From Planctomycetota bacterium (GTDB lineage: Bacteria; Planctomycetota; Planctomycetia; Gemmatales; Gemmataceae): a stretch of DNA of 48,559 nucleotides. The first letter of the stretch is position 1. Each line of letters begins with the position of its first letter. The DNA lies in assembly GCA_021807595.1 (NCBI GenBank), contig JAKBCS010000024.1, forward strand, positions 1 through 48,559. Reading direction: 5' to 3'. The notes beneath the pieces are model-generated. The model searched no databases and was not told the origin of the DNA. It worked only from the letters and a program-made list of their open reading frames with translations. Positions 40,548-48,559 of this stretch are shown piece after piece. A program made the translations under genes and the position numbers.

Positions 40548-41827
40548 GCCAGCACCTCCGCGATGGGCGATGCTTTGGGATCGGCGATGGGAATGGGACG
40601 CTGATCGATGTAGAAGTTTTTCTTCGAGTCGAAGCCTAGCGCTTTCAAATACGTGTGGAACAGATGCCCGCCGTGAACTTGACCGTCGGCGACCACCGTG
40701 CCGTTGGCGTTGGTCTTGCCGCTGACGCTGCCGCCCTTGATGCCGCAGCCGCCCAGCGCCACCGACCAGGCGCGCGACCAATGATCGCGGCCATAGTTGC
40801 GATTGATCTTCGGCGTTCGGCCAAATTCGGACGCTACCAGAATCAGCGTACTCGACAGCAAGCCGCGCTCGTGCAAATCTTCGACCAGCGTGGCAAAAGG
40901 ACGGTCGAACTCGCCGACTTGTTCGATGTGAAAATCGAAGTTTTCGTGGTGGGTATCGTAGTTCGAGTGCGACACTTTGACGAAGGTGGCACCGCCTTCG
41001 AGCAGACGGCGGGCCATGAGGCAATGGCGTCCGAAATCGTGTCGGCCATAGCGATCGACGACGGCGGGCGGCTCCTTGTCGAGAGCGAACAGATCGCGTT
41101 TGCGCATGAGTTGCTCGGCCTGTTCGTAGGACTGCGTGTACGCCTCGGTCATCGCGGTGCGGCGCGAGCGCAGGAACCTCCGATCGGCGTGGATGCGCAA
41201 CTCGTGTCGGCGTTGGTCGTCGTTCGTCGACAGATTCGTGGGTCGGTCGAGATTGGCGGGCGCATGGCCATCGCTGAGAGACACGGAGGCGTAGCGCGGG
41301 CCGAGAAAAGCGGCGTCTTCGCTGTTGACCCCGCCGTTGCCGCGCGGCGTGATGTGGATGTAACCGGGCAGCGGATTGTCGCGGTCGCCCAGCAGTTTGG
41401 CGCAGACGGAACCGAGGTGAGGCCATTTCATCGCCGGTTCTTGTCGCCGTCCGGTGTGCATGATGACGGAACCTTTGCCGTGATCGTCCTCCGCCGTGTT
41501 CAGACCGCGAACCAGGGCGAGGCGGTGCATCTGCTTGGCGGTGTACGGCAACAACTCGCTGATATGAACGCCGGGCGCGGACGTGGCGATGGTCTGAAAG
41601 GGCCCGCCGGTGTCTGTGCCGGGCTTGGGATCCCAAGTCTCTAGCTGGCTCGACCCGCCGTTGAGCCAGATCATCAGGACGCGCTTCTGTTGTTGCTGCA
41701 ACTCACGCGCGAAGGCGGGTCGCATCATCGGATCGAGGACCAGCGCGCCGAATCCCAGCGCGCCCCCAAGGAAACCGCGGCGAGACAGCGTGTGATCGGA
41801 TGAGCCGCACGAGTAGGAACATAACAT
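40544..41827 (-). CDS. DUF1501 secreted protein, second cassette
   Basis: A 427-residue DUF1501 protein with a twin-arginine signal (LSRRGFLGGALGFGALVLDP) near 14-33. Family segments are KRVLMIWLNGGSSQLETWDP, RGLNTAEDDHGKGSVIMHTG, VSHSNYDTHHENFDFH and ASEFGRTPKINRNYGRDHWS. It shares the family framework with the copy at 4213-5538 but is divergent in the middle. The MLCSYSCGSSDH leader is unusual. It is preceded by the DUF1549/1553 gene across a 91-bp spacer containing a hairpin and is coupled to the WD40 gene. Its biochemical role is unknown. Confidence 0.92.
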   Translation of the reverse strand: MLCSYSCGSSDHTLSRRGFLGGALGFGALVLDPMMRPAFARELQQQQKRVLMIWLNGGSSQLETWDPKPGTDTGGPFQTIATSAPGVHISELLPYTAKQMHRLALVRGLNTAEDDHGKGSVIMHTGRRQEPAMKWPHLGSVCAKLLGDRDNPLPGYIHITPRGNGGVNSEDAAFLGPRYASVSLSDGHAPANLDRPTNLSTNDDQRRHELRIHADRRFLRSRRTAMTEAYTQSYEQAEQLMRKRDLFALDKEPPAVVDRYGRHDFGRHCLMARRLLEGGATFVKVSHSNYDTHHENFDFHIEQVGEFDRPFATLVEDLHERGLLSSTLILVASEFGRTPKINRNYGRDHWSRAWSVALGGCGIKGGSVSGKTNANGTVVADGQVHGGHLFHTYLKALGFDSKKNFYIDQRPIPIADPKASPIAEVLA

Positions 41828-41856
41828 GGGATACCCTCCGACATCGGCGAGCGCGA

Positions 41857-41899
41857 GGCGTCAGCCCCCTGATATTTCGTCCATAAGGGGGCTTACGCC
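41857..41899. repeat. GGGGGCTTACGCC-type hairpin between cassette genes
   Basis: GGCGTCAGCCCCCT (41857-41870) pairs with AGGGGGCTTACGCC (41886-41899) at 13 of 14 positions, with a 15-nt loop. A small CCCGC/GCGGG hairpin follows at 41901-41913. It lies between the DUF1549/1553 stop and the DUF1501 start. It may reduce read-through and so set relative levels in the cassette, or be a dispersed palindrome related to 29549-29610. Confidence 0.65.
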
Positions 41900-41918
41900 G
41901 CCCGCTCGGCGGGTAAGG

Positions 41919-43559
41919 TTAATGATTGAAGCGAAACTCCGCCGACGCCAGCAGCGCCCATGCCATGTCTTGTAGGGCCGCGGTGCGATCCTTTTGGCGC
42001 TGAGACAAAAAGTCGGCGATCTCTTTTCGCTCTTCGGCATCGGGTAAACGAGTGAACGCGCTGAGATACAATTCGTCGGCCACTGCATCGGCGTTGGTCA
42101 GACGCGACAGACGGTCGATCAGATTGCCCGCTCGCGGCGTCAGCCAGCCGCGCACCGTCGGGCCATTGGCGAGGAATAGCGCTTGTTCGAGCCGCGCATC
42201 GAACTCTTGCGTTTTGCCCGCGCCGCTGCCGAACGTGTTGACGAACGGCGCGACGTGGGGCGAAAGCCGAGCGTATAGAGCGGCCTCGGTGACGTTTTTA
42301 CCCAGCGCTTGCCGTTCGGCATCGGTCAGACCCGTCGCCTGCATCAGACTCGCGGCCAATTGCTCCGGCGTCAACGGCTTGAGGAGCGCGACGATGTAGG
42401 TCGCCTCCAGTCGCTGACTCTCCCGGCTTTCCTTCTGCTCGCTCGATCGCTGATACGTCAGGCTCAGTGCCAACTCGCGGAGAAAGCCGCGTAGGTCGAA
42501 TTTCCGTGCGGCCATGTCGTCGGCCAACAATTTCAGCAATTCGGGGTGCGAGGGCGGATTGGCCGAGTGATCGAGATCGAGTGGATGCACCAAGCCGCGC
42601 CCCATCATCAGCGCCCATAAACGATTGGCAATGTTCCTTTTGAACGCTTCGTTGTCGGCGCGTGCCAAGGTCGGGCCGAGCAGCGCCCGGCGGCTGAAAC
42701 GAGGCACCGCGCGCGTTTTCGGTGTCGGAGCGACGACGTATTCCTTGCCCTTTTCGACGGCCGGTTCCTTCAGCGGCGGTCCATCGGGAAGGCGCGGGCC
42801 GGTACTCTTTGTCGTCTTGGCCGGATCGAACACCGATTGATACGTCGCCTCGCCGTCCGCCTTCTCGGACAGCACCGCCTTCTTCAGCGTTGGATCGACG
42901 AGCAGCGAGGTGCGGTTGAGGAAGGCGAACAGACCGTAGTAATGGGCTTGCTTGTAATCGTCGATGCGCGGATGATCGTGGCATTGACAACATTGCAAAT
43001 TGGTCCCCAGAAACAGCCGGCTAATGTCGCGCGTCAGCACGTTAGGCTCGGCGTCGCGGTCGAGAACGAACTTCGCCGCCGGCCGCGTCTTGGGATCGAC
43101 GCCATCGCTGGACAGAATCTCGCGCGCCAGCACATCCCACGGCTTATTGGCGGCCATCGAACTCCGCAGATACTCTAGCCATTCGCCGCGCGGCACTTGC
43201 TTATCGGGCAGACGTTCCATGAGCATCACATCGAACACGGCGGCGAGATAGCGCGCATGTTCCGGACTGGCAAGAAGGCGGTCCATCAGCGCTGTGCGTT
43301 TGTTGGGAGTACGATCGTTCAGAAAGGCGCGGGCCTCATTCGATGGGGGAAGCGTGCCGGTGAGGTCGAGATAGATGCGGCGAAGAAACTCGGCGTCGGA
43401 AGCCAGCGGAGCGGCGCGGCGGGCGAAGTCCGGCTGGGCCGCCGCGATGGCGCGATCGATCCGTTCGTGAAGCGGTGTATCGGCCAATCCGTGCGACGGC
43501 GCAAGCGCCAACAGGACGAGAACCACGGACGACCAGAGGGTATTGCGAACGGCAAGCAT
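41919..43559 (-). CDS. DUF1549/DUF1553 secreted protein, second cassette
   Basis: A 546-residue protein with a signal peptide (1-26, ending GLADT). DUF1549 starts at once (RIDRAIAAAQPDFARRAAPL, then FLRRIYLDLTGTLPPSNEAR). LGTNLQCCQCHDHPRIDDYK contains a CxxCH with HP following, as in the first-cassette paralogue. DUF1553 (NRLWALMMGRGLVHPLDLDH, FLRELALSLTYQRS) and the closing WALLASAEFRFNH follow. It lacks the N-terminal C-x4-CH motif and Ig-like domain of the 745-residue paralogue. Haem attachment at the CxxCH is possible but unproven. AAAGGA precedes the ATG. It is first in the cassette with DUF1501 and WD40. Confidence 0.92.
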   Translation of the reverse strand: MLAVRNTLWSSVVLVLLALAPSHGLADTPLHERIDRAIAAAQPDFARRAAPLASDAEFLRRIYLDLTGTLPPSNEARAFLNDRTPNKRTALMDRLLASPEHARYLAAVFDVMLMERLPDKQVPRGEWLEYLRSSMAANKPWDVLAREILSSDGVDPKTRPAAKFVLDRDAEPNVLTRDISRLFLGTNLQCCQCHDHPRIDDYKQAHYYGLFAFLNRTSLLVDPTLKKAVLSEKADGEATYQSVFDPAKTTKSTGPRLPDGPPLKEPAVEKGKEYVVAPTPKTRAVPRFSRRALLGPTLARADNEAFKRNIANRLWALMMGRGLVHPLDLDHSANPPSHPELLKLLADDMAARKFDLRGFLRELALSLTYQRSSEQKESRESQRLEATYIVALLKPLTPEQLAASLMQATGLTDAERQALGKNVTEAALYARLSPHVAPFVNTFGSGAGKTQEFDARLEQALFLANGPTVRGWLTPRAGNLIDRLSRLTNADAVADELYLSAFTRLPDAEERKEIADFLSQRQKDRTAALQDMAWALLASAEFRFNH

Positions 43560-43693
43560 GTCGCGTCCTTTCGTGCGGTGGGAGAGCGAGGGACGACGCG
43601 GTAGGGTGGTTCCCTTCAGTGTTACCCTTGAAGCGGGGTGCTGTCAAGCGTTATTCCGCGCAAACGCCCTCCGATGCAAGGTGTCTCAAGAGA

Positions 43694-44890
43694 TCACTCC
43701 GCAAGTTTCACGTCAATTTCCACGGACTTCTCACCGCGACGCACCTTGAGGGTCATGGTCTCGCCCGGTAGACGGCGGCGCAGGAACTTGTTGAACGCCT
43801 CAATCGAAACCACCTCGCCCTCATCGGTGGCGGTCACGATGTCGCCGACGCGCAGTCCGGCGCGAGCAAACGGCTTGCCTTCCACCACTTTCTCGACGTG
43901 GGGGAGCTTGTCCAATTTGGACAACTCCACGCCCAGCAAGGACGGCTTGAAGAACGTCACCGCCTGAAGCGGTCCCTTTTCGTCCTGAATAAATCGGTTG
44001 TTCGTCGCATTCGCGCCGGTCACGGATTTGAGGTTCAGATAGACGTTCTGAGAGGCCATGGAGTGGCGACCGACGCTCTTAACCTGGAAGAACGATTGAT
44101 CGGCTCTGGTCGAACTGGCGAAATCGCCCGTCGTCAAGAGGACGCTGTTGCGAATGACGGCGGAGCGGCCGAGCGAGCCGTTGCAAACCACGAAACTATC
44201 AATGATGCTCGTGCATGCCGTCAAGTCGCCCTCAATGAAAACGATGGAGTTGACGATCGAGGTAATGTACTGGACATTTCCACTGCTCACCAGGACGCAA
44301 TTTTGCAGCGCGCTGATGCGATGGTCGATGCCGACGGCACGGATCTTCTGATTTGCGTAGCGGACGGCCGATTTTCCCGAGACGGTGGGAAAGGACTTGT
44401 AGTTGAGATTCGGCAGCCGCCATTTGCGGTCGGCGAGCATCTCGGCTCGCTGAGACATGATTCTGGCAATGTCGTATAAGCGATCCCAATTATCCGGTTT
44501 GTCGAATTCGTCGCGCGCGGCCAGGCGATCCACCAATTGATCGACGGGGAGATCCTTGATCTTTTCCGCCATGGCGCGGTAGAGGCGTTCGCGGCGGATG
44601 TGCCGAAGATCGACGGCCAGCCTTTCGGCGCGGCTTCGGACCTCGGCATCCTCGGAACGCAGCGCCTTCTCAACGGCGTCGAGCGCCAGCTCGCCCAGGG
44701 CGTGCAGCTGTCGCATCGCCTCTTCGCGCCGGGCAAACTTCTCGTCGCCGAGCCGCTCGATGAGTTTTTGAATTTCCGCTCCATCGACTTTCTGGGGCGG
44801 CTTGGAGCGCTGTTCGTCCGCTGCCTCGGCGCGGATGGTCAACGCGAGACCCAGCACGAGACAAGCCCGAACAATCGTCCGCTCGATCAT
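43694..44890 (-). CDS. Secreted protein: HEAT-like helices, 17-residue repeat solenoid, C-terminal PDZ
   Basis: A 398-residue exported protein with a signal peptide (1-24, ending AEAAD). Residues 36-95 look like HEAT-type helices (IQKLIERLGDEKFARREEAM). Residues 177-278 form six consecutive 17-residue repeats with Asn/Asp at position 4, hydrophobic residues at 6-8 and Gly at 11 (SIVNSIVFIEGDLTACT, SIIDSFVVCNGSLGRSA, VIRNSVLLTTGDFASST), the pattern of a narrow beta-solenoid. A PDZ domain closes the protein (EGKPFARAGLRVGDIVTATD, then LPGETMTLKVRRGEKSVEI). No catalytic site is seen. I chose ATG 44890, with GAGG 8 nt upstream; the frame extends to 45289 over the rpsO gene. It is divergent from rpsO. 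Confidence 0.78.
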   Translation of the reverse strand: MIERTIVRACLVLGLALTIRAEAADEQRSKPPQKVDGAEIQKLIERLGDEKFARREEAMRQLHALGELALDAVEKALRSEDAEVRSRAERLAVDLRHIRRERLYRAMAEKIKDLPVDQLVDRLAARDEFDKPDNWDRLYDIARIMSQRAEMLADRKWRLPNLNYKSFPTVSGKSAVRYANQKIRAVGIDHRISALQNCVLVSSGNVQYITSIVNSIVFIEGDLTACTSIIDSFVVCNGSLGRSAVIRNSVLLTTGDFASSTRADQSFFQVKSVGRHSMASQNVYLNLKSVTGANATNNRFIQDEKGPLQAVTFFKPSLLGVELSKLDKLPHVEKVVEGKPFARAGLRVGDIVTATDEGEVVSIEAFNKFLRRRLPGETMTLKVRRGEKSVEIDVKLAE

Positions 44891-45139
44891 GTCGCACCTC
44901 GCCGACGAGGGAGGAGTGAAAAGGGGAGGCATGGACGCAATGAGTCTGTTGTATGGAAAGGCGGTACGGATTGGGGTGATCGGGTCGGCGACGGTCTCGG
45001 CGACGGCCGAAGCGATCGAAGTTTCCGATCCCCCCTTGTAATCTGATTTGTCGTTGATACGATTCCTAAAGTTGTAGAGGTAAAGTAGCACTGTCCAAGT
45101 AGGCAGGAGTACCACCAGGCGGAGGTTACAAGGATCGAG

Positions 45140-45409
45140 ATGGCGATCACGAAGGACCGCAAGACACAGATCATTGACCAATTCCGGCGTGAAACCACTG
45201 ATACGGGTTCTCCGGAAGTGCAAATCGCGTTGCTCACGGAGCGCATCAATGAGCTGCATGAGCATATGCGCACGCACAAGAAAGATCACGCCAGCCGGCG
45301 CGGTCTACTGAAGATGGTCAGCAAGCGGTCCGGCTTGTTGACTTATCTGCGCAACACGGAACGTGGACGCTATCTGGCCGTGATCGCGCGGCTAGGTCTG
45401 CGCAAATAA
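45140..45409 (+). CDS. rpsO: 30S ribosomal protein S15
   Basis: An 89-residue protein of standard S15 length. Conserved blocks are [38 protein letters not shown] and [19 protein letters not shown]15 binds 16S rRNA at the helix 20/21/22 junction early in 30S platform assembly. It is followed by pnp, the arrangement conserved in many bacteria, with a long hairpin in the spacer. The 249-bp spacer upstream (44891-45139) must hold its promoter and leader; S15 often represses its own translation there, but I did not identify a specific fold. Confidence 0.98.
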   Translation: MAITKDRKTQIIDQFRRETTDTGSPEVQIALLTERINELHEHMRTHKKDHASRRGLLKMVSKRSGLLTYLRNTERGRYLAVIARLGLRK

Positions 45410-45414
45410 ACAAC

Positions 45415-45499
45415 GATTCCCTCATCGGCCCGAATGCGTAAGCGAACGGCTCTTGTGGCTTCGTCGAGCCTTGGGGCCGATGGGGGAATCTTTCTTTTA
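45415..45499 (+). terminator. rpsO-pnp intergenic hairpin with T-rich tail
   Basis: Arms 45415-45431 and 45474-45490 pair over 17 bp, with one G-T type wobble. They enclose about 42 nt that contain a smaller GCTC/GAGC dyad and an AATGCGTAAGCGAACGG segment. TTTCTTTTA follows directly. In E. coli the equivalent spacer holds a terminator and an RNase III-processed hairpin through which PNPase controls its own mRNA. Here the structure could do either job. Confidence 0.72.
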
Positions 45500-45569
45500 C
45501 CTTCGCTTGTGATGCCCTACTCCCGCCGAGAGCGCGCGTGCGGCGCGGCTCTCAAAAGGAGGATTGTCC

Positions 45570-47771
<2,202 letters not shown>

Positions 47772-47785
47772 CCACCCTCGGCGAA

Positions 47786-47830
47786 GAAGCGCGTTCGCGC
47801 TTCGAGAAACGCCCTCTCTCGAAGCGCGAA
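47786..47830 (+). terminator. Two alternative hairpins after pnp sharing one arm
   Basis: GAAGCGCG (47786-47793) can pair with CGCGCTTC (47796-47803), but with only a 2-nt loop. Alternatively TTCGCGCTTCGAGA (47794-47807) pairs perfectly over 14 bp with TCTCGAAGCGCGAA (47817-47830), loop 9 nt. The second is sterically better. It lies 23 bp after the pnp stop and 46 bp before the histidine kinase start. No long T-run follows. Confidence 0.6.
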
Positions 47831-47876
47831 TCCGGCCCTCTTTCGTTGGGAGTTCCGCAAACGGACAGCGTCAAAC

Positions 47877-48559
47877 GTGGTCAATCAACAGTACACCGAA
47901 TTGGCCGAACTTGCCGGTGGGTTCGTCCACGATCTCAAAAACCACCTCGGCACGCTCCGGCTCAACCTTCAGCTGTTGGCCGAAGACTTTGAAAAACCAC
48001 AATCGCAACGCGAACGCCGCGCGCTGGATCGTGTGCTGCGCTTGCAGAACGAATGCCAGCGGCTCGTCGATGTCTCCAACGAGTTTCTCCGCTTCGCGCG
48101 CGTCGGCGATCTCGAACTGGCTCCCGTCAACCTCAACGAAGTCGTCGAGGAACTCACCGATTTCTTCGGCCCCATGGCCCGCGCCAACAACATCGAGATA
48201 AAGCACTACATCCCCGCCGACTTGCCTCCGTTGGCCCTCAACCGCGATATGTTCAAGCAAGCGCTACTCAATCTCTTGCTCAACGCGCAGCAGGCCATGC
48301 CCTCCGGCGGAGAGATTGCCCTGTTGGCGCGCGCCGAGCCGGACGGCGTGGTGTTCGATCTCATCGACACGGGCCTCGGTATGTCGCCGGAGGTATTGTC
48401 CAAGGCGTTTCGGCCCTTTTATTCGACGCGCAGCGGAGGCACTGGACTCGGTCTGCCCACGACTCGCAAGATCATCGAAGCACACGGCGGCACCCTCAAT
48501 GTGCAGAGCGAGGTAGGTCACGGTACGAAGTTTACCATTCGATTGCCGGCCGTCAAGAA
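47877..48559 (+). CDS. Sensor histidine kinase, 3' end beyond the window
   Basis: The frame from GTG 47877 runs 227 codons off the window end without a stop. It begins directly with an H-box (ELAGGFVHDLKNHLGTLRL, with the phospho-acceptor His followed by DLKN), so there is no sensor domain before it and the protein is probably soluble. The catalytic domain shows the N box (NLLLNAQQAMPSGG), G1 (DTGLGMS), F box (FRPFYSTRSGGTGLGL) and HGGTLNVQSEVGHGT. It resembles NtrB/AtoS-type kinases that pair with sigma-54 activators, which often follow directly. The ribosome site is weak, so a slightly different start is possible. Confidence 0.9.
   Translation, partial: MVNQQYTELAELAGGFVHDLKNHLGTLRLNLQLLAEDFEKPQSQRERRALDRVLRLQNECQRLVDVSNEFLRFARVGDLELAPVNLNEVVEELTDFFGPMARANNIEIKHYIPADLPPLALNRDMFKQALLNLLLNAQQAMPSGGEIALLARAEPDGVVFDLIDTGLGMSPEVLSKAFRPFYSTRSGGTGLGLPTTRKIIEAHGGTLNVQSEVGHGTKFTIRLPAVK

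Noticed and set aside
40548-41636. N-terminal extension fused to the WD40 protein
   Set aside because: The extra 363 codons are the DUF1501 gene read in another frame; the WD40 gene starts at the ATGA overlap at 40547.

Overview
The window looks like a chromosomal segment of a planctomycete, most likely of the Gemmata group. The evidence is family content: two cassettes of DUF1549/DUF1553 plus DUF1501 secreted proteins, a DUF1559 pseudopilin-like protein, an ECF sigma factor translationally coupled to a membrane Ser/Thr kinase, PQQ-propeller and WD40 proteins, many TPR proteins, and many long GC-rich extragenic hairpins. The sequence is GC-rich and gene-dense. I see no phage, transposase, CRISPR array, rRNA or tRNA.

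Layout. 0-3.4 kb: 3' part of an Uma2 nuclease-like gene, an HtrA protease and a PP2C phosphatase. 3.4-9.2 kb (minus): PPC-domain protein, DUF1501, DUF1549/1553, a 44-bp tandem array, and a DUF1559 protein. 9.6-14.6 kb (plus): a polytopic membrane/TPR protein followed by a seven-CxxCH multihaem cytochrome with TPRs. 14.7-23.7 kb (minus): a long run of genes comprising a TPR protein, lipoprotein, zinc-ribbon membrane protein, NAD(P)H-hydrate dehydratase, flgE, flgD, fliK, an FlgN-like chaperone gene and a TPR protein. 23.9-27 kb: a PilZ protein, a TPR/STN membrane protein and a FlgM-like anti-sigma factor behind a good sigma-28 promoter. 27-29.5 kb: cupin, degenerate receiver and RidA.

29.7-36.2 kb (plus) is the most interesting part. 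It holds a haem lipoprotein, an ECF sigma factor, a Ser/Thr kinase, a PQQ-propeller protein and a secreted protein whose reading frame is interrupted by one in-frame TGA. That TGA lies at the fourth position of a C-x-x-C-like motif, so the motif would read C-x-x-Sec. A hairpin with features of a bacterial SECIS element follows it. I interpret this as an unannotated selenoprotein gene; ordinary gene calling would keep only its 3' part. The kinase sensor region and an insertion in the propeller protein share LTxxQ-type helical motifs, and three of the proteins share Gly/Pro-rich stretches. This suggests an envelope redox or metal-stress module, which is inference.

36.6-48.6 kb: MFS transporter, Ig-like lipoprotein, a second DUF1549/DUF1501 cassette ending in a WD40 protein, a HEAT/17-residue-repeat/PDZ protein, rpsO-pnp, and the 5' part of a histidine kinase gene. 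Several convergent or downstream gene boundaries carry long inverted repeats that can act as terminators, some belonging to families recurring within the window.
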